DNA of 51,797 nt from NCBI GenBank assembly GCA_012799605.1, contig JAAZKX010000022.1, positions 1-51,797 of the forward strand, in the 5' to 3' direction. Both the position numbers and the translations under genes were made by a program. This document shows, in pieces, positions 41,777-49,751 of this stretch. Source of the stretch: Bacillota bacterium. Lineage in GTDB: Bacteria > Bacillota > DTU030 > DUMP01. Every line of letters begins with the position of its first letter. The stretch's first letter is position 1. The notes beneath the pieces are model-generated. The model was not told the DNA's origin, did not search any database, and saw nothing but the letters and a program-made list of their open reading frames with translations.

Positions 41777-43387
41777 TTGGCAGCAAAAAAAATTAATGGA
41801 ATAATATTGCGAAAGATGCTCCGCGGAGCAGCAGCGGTTTTAGCAGCAAACAAGGATCAGGTTAATGCGCTCAATGTATTTCCTGTACCTGACGGTGATA
41901 CTGGTACTAATATGTATCTTACTTTGACGGCAGCTGTGCAAGAAGCCGAAGCTGTTTCGAGTCCTTTGTCAGAGGTAGCTTTGGCGGCTTCTACGGGTTC
42001 CCTCATGGGTGCCCGGGGCAACTCAGGAGTGATTTTATCCCAATTTTTCCGCGGGCTAGGTACTGCCTGGGCAGGCCTTGACGAAGCCGGGCCTAAAGAT
42101 CTGGCCCGTGCTTTTGAGGCGGCAGCTACAACAGCCTATAAAGCAGTTATGAAACCAGTGGAAGGTACGATGCTTACTGTAGCTAGATTTGCGGCCGATG
42201 GAGCGCTGGCTTGCGCCCGGCAGGGAAACACGGTGGAAACGGTACTAGCCGCTGCATTAGCTGCTGCCCGGACAGCCCTTGAAAAAACGCCGGATATGCT
42301 ACCCGTACTGCGCGAGGCTGGAGTTGTGGATGCTGGCGGCCAAGGAGTAGTGCACATTCTGGAAGGAGCCTTGGCTAGCCTTAGGGAACAGGATCCGCTG
42401 CTGGTTCAGACTGTGGTTGATAAATCGCCGCTGGCACCAAAAGATGTCTATGATAGCGGTTCTGACCTGGCTTATACTTATTGTACCGAACTAATTGTTA
42501 AAGGTTTTAATTTGTCCGACGAAACAATTAAACAAAAAATAACGCCGCTAGGGGACAGCTTGCTGGTTGTCGGTGGCACCGATGTAATTAAAGTGCATAT
42601 CCATACCAATAATCCCGGGCAGGTATTAGAGGAACTGCTGCCCTTTGGGTCCCTTCATAATATTGAGATTGACAATATGGCAGAACAAAAAAACCAATTT
42701 CAGGCGTCGCCGGCTGTAGCTGAAGAACTCAAACCTCAAGGCGTAGTCACTGTAGCCTTAGGATTGGGCATGAAATCCATCTTTGAAGGGCTAGGTGCCG
42801 ATGTGGTAGTCAGCGGCGGCCAAACCATGAATCCAAGCACTGAGGAACTTCTTGAGGCTATTGCCAAAGTACCGGCGGCCAAAGTGCTAGTGCTGCCTAA
42901 TAATAAAAACATTGTTTTAGCTGCGGAACAAGCCGGGGAAATGGCTGATCGGGAAGTGGAGGTTATTCCCACTACAAGCATGGCCCAAGGGATTGGGGCT
43001 ATGGTTGCTTTTAATCCGGATACAGGCGTCGAAGACAATGTGCAAGCTATGAATTCAGCCGCCAGCAAGGTGACTACGGCTGAAATAACTTATGCGATCA
43101 GAACAACGAAGCTCAATGGACGTGATATTTCAGCTGGCGATATAATGGGTTTGGTTGACGGGGAACTACAAGTAGTAGGAAAGGAGATTGATGATGTAGC
43201 TCTCAAAGTTTTGGACCAGATAGTACGGCCAACCAATGAACTCATTACCCTGTTTAGCGGCGAGGAAATAAATCAAGACGAAGCAGAATCGCTGCTAGCT
43301 GTGATAGAAACCCGGTTCCCACACTGTGACGTGGAGCTGCACCAGGGTGGGCAGCCGTTGTATTATTATCTTATCGCTATAGAGTAG
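41777..43387 (+). CDS. fakA: Fatty acid kinase catalytic subunit FakA (YloV, DAK2 domain)
   Basis: FakA phosphorylates fatty acids held by FakB (DegV-type) proteins so that exogenous or recycled acids enter phospholipids. The 536-aa protein has an N-terminal DAK2 (DhaL) domain with the metal/ATP motifs VFPVPDGDTGTNMYLT and TGSLMGARGNSGVILSQFFRG. A middle segment and a C-terminal DegV-like domain (VVSGGQTMNPSTEELLEAI) follow. The start is TTG 41777 behind GGGGGTG. Its stop lies one base from the gpr stop on the other strand. Confidence 0.94.
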   Translation: MAAKKINGIILRKMLRGAAAVLAANKDQVNALNVFPVPDGDTGTNMYLTLTAAVQEAEAVSSPLSEVALAASTGSLMGARGNSGVILSQFFRGLGTAWAGLDEAGPKDLARAFEAAATTAYKAVMKPVEGTMLTVARFAADGALACARQGNTVETVLAAALAAARTALEKTPDMLPVLREAGVVDAGGQGVVHILEGALASLREQDPLLVQTVVDKSPLAPKDVYDSGSDLAYTYCTELIVKGFNLSDETIKQKITPLGDSLLVVGGTDVIKVHIHTNNPGQVLEELLPFGSLHNIEIDNMAEQKNQFQASPAVAEELKPQGVVTVALGLGMKSIFEGLGADVVVSGGQTMNPSTEELLEAIAKVPAAKVLVLPNNKNIVLAAEQAGEMADREVEVIPTTSMAQGIGAMVAFNPDTGVEDNVQAMNSAASKVTTAEITYAIRTTKLNGRDISAGDIMGLVDGELQVVGKEIDDVALKVLDQIVRPTNELITLFSGEEINQDEAESLLAVIETRFPHCDVELHQGGQPLYYYLIAIE

Positions 43388-43388
43388 G

Positions 43389-44375
43389 TTATTGCAGATA
43401 GTGCTCGCCTGTGCCGGCCTCGATGCCGGGGTGCAAGGCGGCATTGAGTCCCCCGGCTATTATGCGGGCGATATCAGCGATCAGAGCATCGATCTCTTTA
43501 GGGGTAACAAATAAACCCTGCCAGTGAGTAGGTAGCAGTTGCTCCAACATTTCGGCTTGGTTATAGGCTGGCAAAGCGGCTTCTAATTCGGTTGCAGTGG
43601 CAATATTTGAACTCACCAATGCTTGGGAAAAGAGTTCCAAGGCATCACCGGCTAAAGTAGAAGCATGGATGACCGTAGGCACTCCGATAGCAATAATAGG
43701 GACACCCAAGCTATCCTCTGTAAGGCCCAGACGCTTGTTGCCTACGCCAGAACCAGGGTGGATTCCACTATCGGCTAGCTGAACAGTAGTGCTGATGCGG
43801 TGTAAGCTGCGGGAAGCTAAAGCATCTACTGCTATCACCAAATCTGGGTTAATGCGCTGGACAACGCCGCGGACAATCTCTTCGGTTTCCACACCGGTCA
43901 GTCCGAGTACCCCTGGAGCCAGGGCTGCTACTGATCGCAGGCCGCCTCTTAATTCTTGAGGCGCATACTCGAATAAATGCCGCGTTACCATCAAATTGTC
44001 CACCACCCGTGGGCCTAAAGCATCCGGGGTTGCATTCCAATTGCCTAATCCCACAACAAAAATTGTCGCTTCCGGGCCCAAATTCGCCAAGGCAGACACT
44101 TCTTCAGTCAAAACTTGAGCTACTTCGTCATTGATAGCATGCCCACCGCGCCGCATATTTGGTGCTTCGATAGTAATATATGTGCCCGGCGGCTTGCCTA
44201 GTTGCCGGGAACCTTCGGCATGGAAAATTTTAACCTTGGTTACCCGGGTGTTGTCGGTAGACCGTGTGAGTGTTTCCACACCGGGTATTTTTTGAGCAGG
44301 ATCTCGTTCATACAAAATCTCTTGTGCTTCTAAAGCTAAATCAGTCCTGATCGATCGTTTATGAGGGTAAAGCAT
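43389..44375 (-). CDS. gpr: Germination protease GPR (spore endopeptidase)
   Basis: GPR is made in the forespore as an inactive zymogen and cleaves small acid-soluble proteins at germination. The 328-aa protein shares GLGNWNATPDALGPRVVDNL, VTRHLF, APGVLGLTGVET, DALASRSLHRISTTVQL and DSGIHPGSGVGNKR with Bacillus GPR. RTDLALEA starts at residue 10, so the removable N-terminal piece is a few residues shorter than in Bacillus (where it is 15-16). AAGGAG precedes the ATG. A forespore-type promoter lies upstream; the 3' end converges on fakA without a terminator I can see. Confidence 0.96.
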   Translation of the reverse strand: MLYPHKRSIRTDLALEAQEILYERDPAQKIPGVETLTRSTDNTRVTKVKIFHAEGSRQLGKPPGTYITIEAPNMRRGGHAINDEVAQVLTEEVSALANLGPEATIFVVGLGNWNATPDALGPRVVDNLMVTRHLFEYAPQELRGGLRSVAALAPGVLGLTGVETEEIVRGVVQRINPDLVIAVDALASRSLHRISTTVQLADSGIHPGSGVGNKRLGLTEDSLGVPIIAIGVPTVIHASTLAGDALELFSQALVSSNIATATELEAALPAYNQAEMLEQLLPTHWQGLFVTPKEIDALIADIARIIAGGLNAALHPGIEAGTGEHYLQ

Positions 44376-44401
44376 GATACCAACTCCTTCATAAAATGGT
44401 A

Positions 44402-44425
44402 ATGGCGGCCGGGGAGGGCCGCCAT
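44402..44425. repeat. GC-rich perfect hairpin in the gpr 5' leader
   Basis: ATGGCGGCC (44402-44410) is the exact inverse of GGCCGCCAT (44417-44425), loop GGGGAG. It lies in the predicted gpr untranslated leader, 27 bases before the start codon and about 13 before the SD. There is no T run, so it is not a terminator. It could stabilise the mRNA or bind a protein; both are guesses. Confidence 0.6.
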
Positions 44426-44488
44426 CGGGAGAGGAGAAACCGGAGAAAAGAACTTATGGGGGAGAAGTGAAACCTTGCCTCGGTTATC

Positions 44489-44517
44489 ATTATTACCCGT
44501 TCTGGGAAGGGATATAC
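44489..44517 (-). promoter_or_regulatory. Sigma-F/sigma-G type promoter of gpr
   Basis: On the minus strand: GTATA (complement of 44513-44517), 15 bp, GGTAATAAT (complement of 44489-44497). It matches the forespore consensus and has the same spacing as the promoter before sigG. gpr is a forespore gene in B. subtilis, transcribed by sigma-F and sigma-G. Confidence 0.75.
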
Positions 44518-44659
44518 TAAAAACCCTGCTGGCAAAAAGTGGAACAAGATGCGGCCCAGCCGGCTGTTAAAAATTAGGGCCGGCTAGACGATGATAATAA
44601 AAAAGAACTTTTTATTTAACCGGTAACAGGCCTAAAAGCCTATCTCTTACGGCAGCTTG

Positions 44660-44668
44660 TGGTACAAT
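44660..44668 (+). promoter_or_regulatory. Putative extended -10 promoter of rsmD-coaD
   Basis: TGG followed directly by TACAAT (44663-44668) forms an extended -10. No convincing -35 is found at 17 bp. It lies 35 bases before rsmD. Confidence 0.45.
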
Positions 44669-44703
44669 AAGAAAAGCAACCAGATCTGGCAAGGAGTGAC
44701 AAT

Positions 44704-45264
44704 ATGCGGGTGATAGGAGGGGAAAAACGCGGGTTTAAACTTGCTTGCCCGCCTGGAATGCGGGTTCGCCCCACGCCTGAGCGAGTACGGGAAGCAGCGT
44801 TTAATATTCTTGCCCCCCGGATTGTCGGCGCATCTGTTCTTGACCTTATGGCCGGAACTGGCGCTTTAGGTATCGAAGCATTGAGCCGTGGAGCAAAAAA
44901 AGCGGTTTTTGTCGATAACCATAGTCAAAGCATAGAAACCATCAGGCGCAATTTGGCCCGATGTGGCTTGGCCCATTTAGGCACGGTGATTAAAAAAGAC
45001 GCCTTTTCCTTTTTGAAGCAGGGTGCAGGTACCCTGGGACCGTTTGACCTAATTTTTATTGATCCACCTTATGGTTGGAAAAAGCTACCGCAACTATTGC
45101 GGTTGATCAGTACTTCTGATTTTAAGCCAGAATCGTTAGTGGTGGTTGAACAAGCATTCGGGGCTGAGGTGCCCCTGGCCGCAGGGCAACTGCTGCAGTT
45201 CCAGCGCCGCCGCTATGGTAATAGTGAACTGGTTCTTTACCGGTTAAAAAATAAAAACATTTAG
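44704..45264 (+). CDS. rsmD: 16S rRNA (guanine(966)-N(2))-methyltransferase RsmD
   Basis: RsmD methylates G966 of 16S rRNA. The 186-aa protein starts MRVIGGEKRGFKLACPPGM and has RPTPERVREAAFNIL, the SAM loop LDLMAGTGALGIEALSRGA and the catalytic DPPY at residues 120-123. AAGGAG precedes the ATG. rsmD-coaD is the Bacillus ylbH-coaD order. Confidence 0.96.
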   Translation: MRVIGGEKRGFKLACPPGMRVRPTPERVREAAFNILAPRIVGASVLDLMAGTGALGIEALSRGAKKAVFVDNHSQSIETIRRNLARCGLAHLGTVIKKDAFSFLKQGAGTLGPFDLIFIDPPYGWKKLPQLLRLISTSDFKPESLVVVEQAFGAEVPLAAGQLLQFQRRRYGNSELVLYRLKNKNI

Positions 45265-45287
45265 GCCTCGTTTGAAAGGAGATAACA

Positions 45288-45773
45288 ATGTCGACTGCTG
45301 TTTATCCGGGAAGTTTTGACCCTGTTACGAACGGTCACTTAGATATAATACATCGCGCTTCACGTTTATTTGATACTCTTATTGTAGCTGTAGGCCGACA
45401 AGTTTCCAAAGAACCGTTATTTTCCACGATAGAACGGGTGGAAATGTTACGGGCAGTAACAAAAAACTTACCCAACGTAAAGGTAGACAGTTTTGATACT
45501 CTTTTAGCCCACTATGTCCAACAGCAGCAAGCTAATATTGTCATCCGGGGCTTGCGTGCGATATCTGATTTTGATTATGAATTCCAGCTGGCTTTAACTA
45601 TCAAAAAGATGGATGAGAATATTGAAACCATGTTCATGATGACCAATTCGGAGTACAGTTTTCTCAGTTCTAGTATCGTAAAAGAAATAGCCCGCTTTGG
45701 CGGCTGTGTGCAAGGGTTGGTACCGCCTCTGGTAGCCCAACAATTGCGCTATCGATATTTACACGGAAAATAA
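45288..45773 (+). CDS. coaD: Phosphopantetheine adenylyltransferase
   Basis: CoaD transfers AMP from ATP to 4'-phosphopantetheine, the fourth step of coenzyme A synthesis. The 161-aa enzyme has YPGSFDPVTNGH (TNGH at 14-17, the HxGH-type motif), the phosphopantetheine-binding VIRGLRAISDFDYEFQLAL, and the SSSIVKEIARFGG loop. AAAGGAG is upstream. coaBC for the preceding steps is also in this window. Confidence 0.97.
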   Translation: MSTAVYPGSFDPVTNGHLDIIHRASRLFDTLIVAVGRQVSKEPLFSTIERVEMLRAVTKNLPNVKVDSFDTLLAHYVQQQQANIVIRGLRAISDFDYEFQLALTIKKMDENIETMFMMTNSEYSFLSSSIVKEIARFGGCVQGLVPPLVAQQLRYRYLHGK

Positions 45774-45807
45774 GCCGGCTACTGCAACACCGGGGAGGGA
45801 TAGTTGT

Positions 45808-46254
45808 ATGGATATTTTTGACTTACTGGATCAGTTCGAGCATATGTTGGAGCATGCACCCAGAATTCCGTTTTCAGGCCGATTGGCAATCGGTGAAGAT
45901 GAATTGATCGGTTTTGTCGAGCACCTGCGGCAAAGTCTGCCGGACGATATTCATCAGGCACGTTGGCTAACTAAAGAACGGCAGCGGTACCTTGAAGAAG
46001 CAGAGGCTGAAGCCCAAAAAATCACCGACCAAGCCAAAGTGCAGGCCAGCCGGCTGGTAGATGAGCATAAAATAAACGAAGAAGCTAAGCAAAGGGCGCA
46101 GGAACTTCTTAGCGAGGCTAAAAAAGCAGCGGACGACATTAGGGCCGGTGCCAACGAATATGCCGAAGGGGTGCTAGGCCGCCTAGAGGAGTACTTAGCA
46201 GCAGCCCTAAAGAGCATTCATCAGGGACGTGAAGTTTTAAAATCAAGGGATTAA
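45808..46254 (+). CDS. Coiled-coil protein resembling ATP synthase subunit b
   Basis: A 148-aa soluble protein. Residues 1-50 include LLDQFEHMLEHAPRIPFSGR and are family specific. Residues about 55-125 are a long Ala/Glu/Lys coiled coil (ERQRYLEEAEAEAQKITDQA, AKQRAQELLSEAKKAADDIR) like F0 b subunits and DivIVA-type proteins. Clostridial genomes carry this gene next to coaD and ylbJ and annotate it simply as ATPase; no nucleotide motif is present here. It may be a scaffold. GGGGAGGG lies upstream. Confidence 0.6.
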   Translation: MDIFDLLDQFEHMLEHAPRIPFSGRLAIGEDELIGFVEHLRQSLPDDIHQARWLTKERQRYLEEAEAEAQKITDQAKVQASRLVDEHKINEEAKQRAQELLSEAKKAADDIRAGANEYAEGVLGRLEEYLAAALKSIHQGREVLKSRD

Positions 46255-46258
46255 AACT

Positions 46259-47524
46259 CTATCGGCGGGGAAAGAAAAAGGGCCAATTTCTAGGCCGAGG
46301 ATGCGAAAGAATAGAATTTATCAATCCCAAACCCAAAAGCAGTAGCAAAGGATAAAGCCCTAAATGGAGTAGACGCCAACGCCAATAAGATAGTACAGCA
46401 CCTTGGCTCCCGGCTGCAAAAGCCGGTACCACCAGTGGGCCAGCAACGTTGATCAGGCTAGGAATTATGAGGTAGGCCACCAGGCCGGAAAGTAGGGCGT
46501 GCAAAACACGAGCCACGACGTAAGGTAGCATCCGGATGTCTGTTTCATTGACCATAGCTGCGACTTGAAAGTGGACAGAAAGCCCGCTCCAGCCGATTAT
46601 GGCTGCTGCTACGACAATTCGTTCGCCCAAAGGTAGTAAATTGCCAGCAGCATCCACTGCCGAGGCTACATAGTCACTTCCGATGGTTATTTCAAAAAAA
46701 CCGCTGATTAAAGAGGGGGCTAAATTTTCGTTAAGGCCGCATGTAGCTAATATTGTGCCACCAAGACGGCCCAAGTACGAGGTAACCCCCATAACGGCAG
46801 CCATCTGGGTTATAACAGAAAACAAAATAATAAACCCTCCGATAGCGAGCATGGTATTGATAGCTTCCCTGATAGCATCACCTAACAGGCCCCCGAAAGG
46901 GCGCCCGTCTTCTTGGCGCGCTTTATACAAAGCCCGGAAGGCGCGGACCAGCATATTGGTATGTTCAACGCCCAGTTGCGGACTAGTCGGGCTATAAGGG
47001 GCGTAAAACCGCAGGACCAAACCGGTTATAAGAGCAGCTAAGTAATGGGTGATTGTGATAATGTTGCCTACTTCCACCAAACCAAACATGCCTACGCCTA
47101 CGGCTCCGATCATAAACAGAGGATCAGCCGTGTTAGTAAAACTAACCAATCGCTCTGCTTCCGTTTGAGTACATAGATTTTGCTTTCTAAGCCTGGCTGT
47201 GAGGACAGCACCAATAGGGTAACCGGAGGCAAGACCCATAGCTAATACAAACGAGCCGGCTCCGGGCACATTGAATAAAGGCCGCATAAACGGTTCTAGC
47301 AACACCCCCATAAAATGAACCACACCTAGCCCCATTAGAATTTCAGCCCCAATAAAAAAAGGAAGTAAAGCCGGGAAGACAATCTCAAACCATACTTTTA
47401 GGCCATGTCCAGCGGCCTCAAATGCTTTTTCCGGAAACCGGATCATCGCTATTGTCAGCCATATGGCTACAGCGGCTCCCAAATATGTTATCAAATATTT
47501 CTTTGGCCGCTGTGGAAATCGCAT
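46259..47524 (-). CDS. ylbJ: Sporulation integral membrane protein YlbJ
   Basis: YlbJ is a mother-cell membrane protein needed for spore cortex formation in Bacillus and related to nucleoside-recognition (gate) transporters. This 421-aa copy has around ten hydrophobic segments, with AVLTARLRKQNLCTQTEAER, FTNTADPLFMIGAV and GWSGLSVHFQVAAMV typical of the family. AAAGGGG precedes the ATG. In Bacillus coaD-ylbJ-ylbK run in one direction; here ylbJ is inverted and has its own sigma-E type promoter. It converges on the coiled-coil gene with a four-base gap. Confidence 0.93.
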   Translation of the reverse strand: MRFPQRPKKYLITYLGAAVAIWLTIAMIRFPEKAFEAAGHGLKVWFEIVFPALLPFFIGAEILMGLGVVHFMGVLLEPFMRPLFNVPGAGSFVLAMGLASGYPIGAVLTARLRKQNLCTQTEAERLVSFTNTADPLFMIGAVGVGMFGLVEVGNIITITHYLAALITGLVLRFYAPYSPTSPQLGVEHTNMLVRAFRALYKARQEDGRPFGGLLGDAIREAINTMLAIGGFIILFSVITQMAAVMGVTSYLGRLGGTILATCGLNENLAPSLISGFFEITIGSDYVASAVDAAGNLLPLGERIVVAAAIIGWSGLSVHFQVAAMVNETDIRMLPYVVARVLHALLSGLVAYLIIPSLINVAGPLVVPAFAAGSQGAVLSYWRWRLLHLGLYPLLLLLGLGLINSILSHPRPRNWPFFFPRR

Positions 47525-47557
47525 CTAATTGACCCCTTTCAGCCTTCCTTTCTTTTG

Positions 47558-47586
47558 ATTATATGGGGCCCGGAAGAGCAATATGC
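47558..47586 (-). promoter_or_regulatory. Sigma-E type promoter of ylbJ
   Basis: On the minus strand GCATATT (complement of 47580-47586) is an exact match to the sigma-E -35 KMATATT. After 14 bp comes CATATAAT (complement of 47558-47565), seven of eight to CATACAnT. It lies 34 bases before the ylbJ start. ylbJ belongs to the sigma-E regulon in B. subtilis. Confidence 0.8.
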
Positions 47587-47663
47587 TATTTGGGCCGCTA
47601 AGCCGTACTTAAACAGGCCCCTGGCGGGCAAGATGCTATTGCAATAAAGGGGGACAATAGATC

Positions 47664-48437
47664 ATGGATAGGCCAGGCATCGGTATAGCCTTAGGAGCGG
47701 GGGCAGCAAGAGGACTGGCCCATATTGGCGTTCTTCAAGTGCTACAAAAAGAAGGGATTAATATCACCTGCGTGGCCGGCGCCAGCATTGGCGCTTTGAT
47801 TGGGGCTTTATTTTGTGCCGGGATTGAATTGAATCGTTTAGAACAACTAGCATCTTATTTAAAATTAAAACATATAATTGACTTCAGCGTTTTCCCCCGA
47901 AAGGGCGGGGTTATTCAGGGTGAAAAGCTACGCGAAGTATTGAATGTATTTCTTCGCGATATGTCTTTTTCCGATCTTAAACTACCCTATGCGGCTGTAG
48001 CTACGGATCTCACCACCGGTGAAGAGGTTATTTTTCGCCGAGGTTCTGTAGTTACGGCTGTTATGGCCAGTTGCGCGATTCCGGGGGTTTTTGTTCCGAT
48101 AAAGACCGCCGGTCGGCTATTGGTGGATGGTGGACTGGTGGATAGGGTGCCCATCAGGGCCCTTCGCGAACTAGGTGCAACCCGGATGGTTGGAGTAGAT
48201 GTGGGTCCCAATTTGCGCACTGGGCGCTTTCGAAGTGCCGTGGAAGTAACTATGCAAGCATTTGATATTATGCAGGAAGTCATTGTTCGTTTAAAAACTA
48301 CTGAAGCGGATGTACTTATTCGGCCGGATGTAGGCGACTTTTCACTTATCAGGCTAGATAAGGCAAACCAACTCATTGAGCGTGGTCGCGAGGCAGCCAT
48401 AGAGGCGCTGCCACAGATTAAGGAATTGATTCGGTAA
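47664..48437 (+). CDS. ylbK: Patatin-like phospholipase family protein (YlbK / RssA-like)
   Basis: A 257-aa patatin-fold serine hydrolase, probably acting on lipid esters. The oxyanion loop is GAGAARGLAHIG near the N terminus, the nucleophile is Ser41 in GASIGAL (GxSxG), and the catalytic partner is Asp155 in VDGGLVD. AVATDLTTGEEVIF is also typical. AAAGGGGGA is upstream of the ATG. Substrate is unknown. Its place beside ylbJ matches Bacillus. Confidence 0.9.
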   Translation: MDRPGIGIALGAGAARGLAHIGVLQVLQKEGINITCVAGASIGALIGALFCAGIELNRLEQLASYLKLKHIIDFSVFPRKGGVIQGEKLREVLNVFLRDMSFSDLKLPYAAVATDLTTGEEVIFRRGSVVTAVMASCAIPGVFVPIKTAGRLLVDGGLVDRVPIRALRELGATRMVGVDVGPNLRTGRFRSAVEVTMQAFDIMQEVIVRLKTTEADVLIRPDVGDFSLIRLDKANQLIERGREAAIEALPQIKELIR

Positions 48438-48555
48438 GAAAACAAAGAAAGACAGGCAGGACTTTCTAGATTATGGTCGAATATATAGCTTGTTGGTCCG
48501 GTTCAGAGACCGATTGGGAATCCTGCAGCCTATACCTGGTGGGAAGGAGATTTTT

Positions 48556-49425
48556 ATGAGACGGGGATGCCCTATCCTGTTCGTTATAGTTCTTTGCAGT
48601 CTGCTATTGATGAGTTCTGTATCCTCGGCTGCACCGGTAGTGCTGAGGATAGGTGACCGGGGTGAAACAGTTAGGGTATTGCAAGAGCTGTTGAAGGCGC
48701 ACGGGTTATTTGGTTGTGGGCCAGATGGTAATTTTGGCCCTCGTACGGAGGAAGCAGTGCTTATGTTCCAAAAGGAGGCCGGCCTGACGGTAGATGCGTT
48801 AGTTGGGCCCGCTACCTGGGAAGCGCTGCTAGCTAGGCCCTACATAGTGCAAGAAAATGACACCTTTGATAGCTTGGGCCAACGCTTTGGCGTTAAGGCG
48901 GCTGTGTGGCAGGAAACTAATCCTCACATTAATCCTTACGCTCTAGAGGCCGGACTCCTGCTTAAAATACCGTTTTTGCCACTTAGAGCTCCGCAGCAAT
49001 CATCACGGAGCGGCGAGCGACCGGCATCAGTGCAGGGTCAGCTGATAAATTGGTCCGAGGTAAACCGTCAATTTGCGCCCTTTGGACAGGCCAGAGTAAC
49101 CGATGTGGTCACAGGGCTCGCATTTACTGTCCGCCGCCGCGGTGGCAGCAACCATGCCGATATAGAGCCCCTGACGGCAGCTGATACTAAAATACTGCAG
49201 CGTCTTTATCCCAGCTGGAGTTGGGAGCGTCGTGCCGTGACGGTCGATTATGGCCATGGCCCAGTGGCGGCGTCCATAAACGGTTATCCTCACGGGGGTA
49301 GTGAAGTGTGCGGCAATAACTTTCCCGGCCATATTTGCTTACACTTTTTAGGAAGCCGAACGCATGGTACCGGCTCTGTCTGCCCACAGCATCAGGCAAT
49401 GGTTAAAAGAGCAGCCGGCCAATAG
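48556..49425 (+). CDS. Secreted peptidoglycan-binding protein: PG_binding_1, LysM and an unassigned C-terminal domain
   Basis: A 289-aa exported protein. Residues 1-28 are a signal peptide (basic start, then LFVIVLCSLLLMSSVSSAA). A PG_binding_1 domain follows (about 30-90, LRIGDRGETVRVLQELLKAH and GPRTEEAVLMFQKEAGL), then a LysM-like segment (YIVQENDTFDSLGQRFGVKA, about 97-138), a linker, and a C-terminal domain of about 120 residues. That domain has GGSNHADIEPLTAADT, NGYPHGG and FPGHICLHFLGSRTHGTG, rich in invariant-looking His and Cys; I cannot name it, and a wall hydrolase or transpeptidase role is only a guess. ATG 48556 has AAGGAG nearby; the frame open from 48490 lacks one. Confidence 0.8.
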   Translation: MRRGCPILFVIVLCSLLLMSSVSSAAPVVLRIGDRGETVRVLQELLKAHGLFGCGPDGNFGPRTEEAVLMFQKEAGLTVDALVGPATWEALLARPYIVQENDTFDSLGQRFGVKAAVWQETNPHINPYALEAGLLLKIPFLPLRAPQQSSRSGERPASVQGQLINWSEVNRQFAPFGQARVTDVVTGLAFTVRRRGGSNHADIEPLTAADTKILQRLYPSWSWERRAVTVDYGHGPVAASINGYPHGGSEVCGNNFPGHICLHFLGSRTHGTGSVCPQHQAMVKRAAGQ

Positions 49426-49751
49426 GTTAAAAATTAATCGAACAGGCTAACTGAATTTACCGCAGGGCCAATTAGCAACTCTGTGTGCAGCAGGGTAAGG
49501 CTGGCTGCGGTTATTATTTTGCTTATCTAGGGTCAGATTGTTAAGCAGGAAATTAACAGGCGACGTCGAAATGGAAACAGTGTACGTATTAACATAATTT
49601 ATCTGCCGATCTAGCCCGGAAGGTCGGCGCTTATACAGCCTCCCAAACGCAAGTCCTGTCAAGTTAGAGCAGGGCAATTAAAATATGAAAGGAGCATAGC
49701 TGGCTGGGAGGCCGGGCCCCACCGAAGGGGCCTGCTTAGCCAGAAATTCGG
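49426..49751 (+). other. Intergenic region and structured leader before pta (326 bases)
   Basis: After the terminator at 49459-49520 no ORF is supported. Stem A pairs GCCGATC (49605-49611) with GGTCGGC (49622-49628). Stem B pairs GTCCTG (49653-49658) with CAGGGC (49670-49675). An SD (AAAGGAG, 49688-49694) is followed by stem C (49700-49743). This looks like a long mRNA leader, but it matches no riboswitch I can recognise, and I find no convincing promoter in it. Confidence 0.5.
49459..49520 (+). terminator. Probable terminator after the secreted protein gene
   Basis: ACCGCAG (49459-49465) pairs with CTGCGGT (49505-49511), with further pairing of GCCA and TGGC inside, and the tail is TATTATTTT. 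The loop region is long, so the fold is less certain than the other terminators. Confidence 0.55.

Larger units (their letters stand above)
44376..44703. other. Divergent gpr/rsmD intergenic region (328 bases)
   Basis: No gene is supported here. From left to right it holds the gpr SD, the GC-rich hairpin at 44402-44425, the gpr forespore promoter at 44489-44517, an inverted repeat AGCCGGC/GCCGGCT (44558-44564 and 44579-44585) and an extended -10 promoter for rsmD near 44660-44668. Confidence 0.7.

Noticed and set aside
44513-44518. TATACT as a plus-strand -10 box
   Set aside because: No -35 at proper distance; the same bases are better read as the GTATA -35 of the gpr forespore promoter on the other strand.
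47405-47647. 80-codon plus-strand frame over the start of ylbJ
   Set aside because: Covers the ylbJ N terminus and its sigma-E promoter; no SD.
49600-49690. Cyclic-di-GMP, fluoride, ZTP or THF riboswitch before pta
   Set aside because: I compared the stems and loops by eye with the consensus of these classes and found no core match; left as an unassigned leader.
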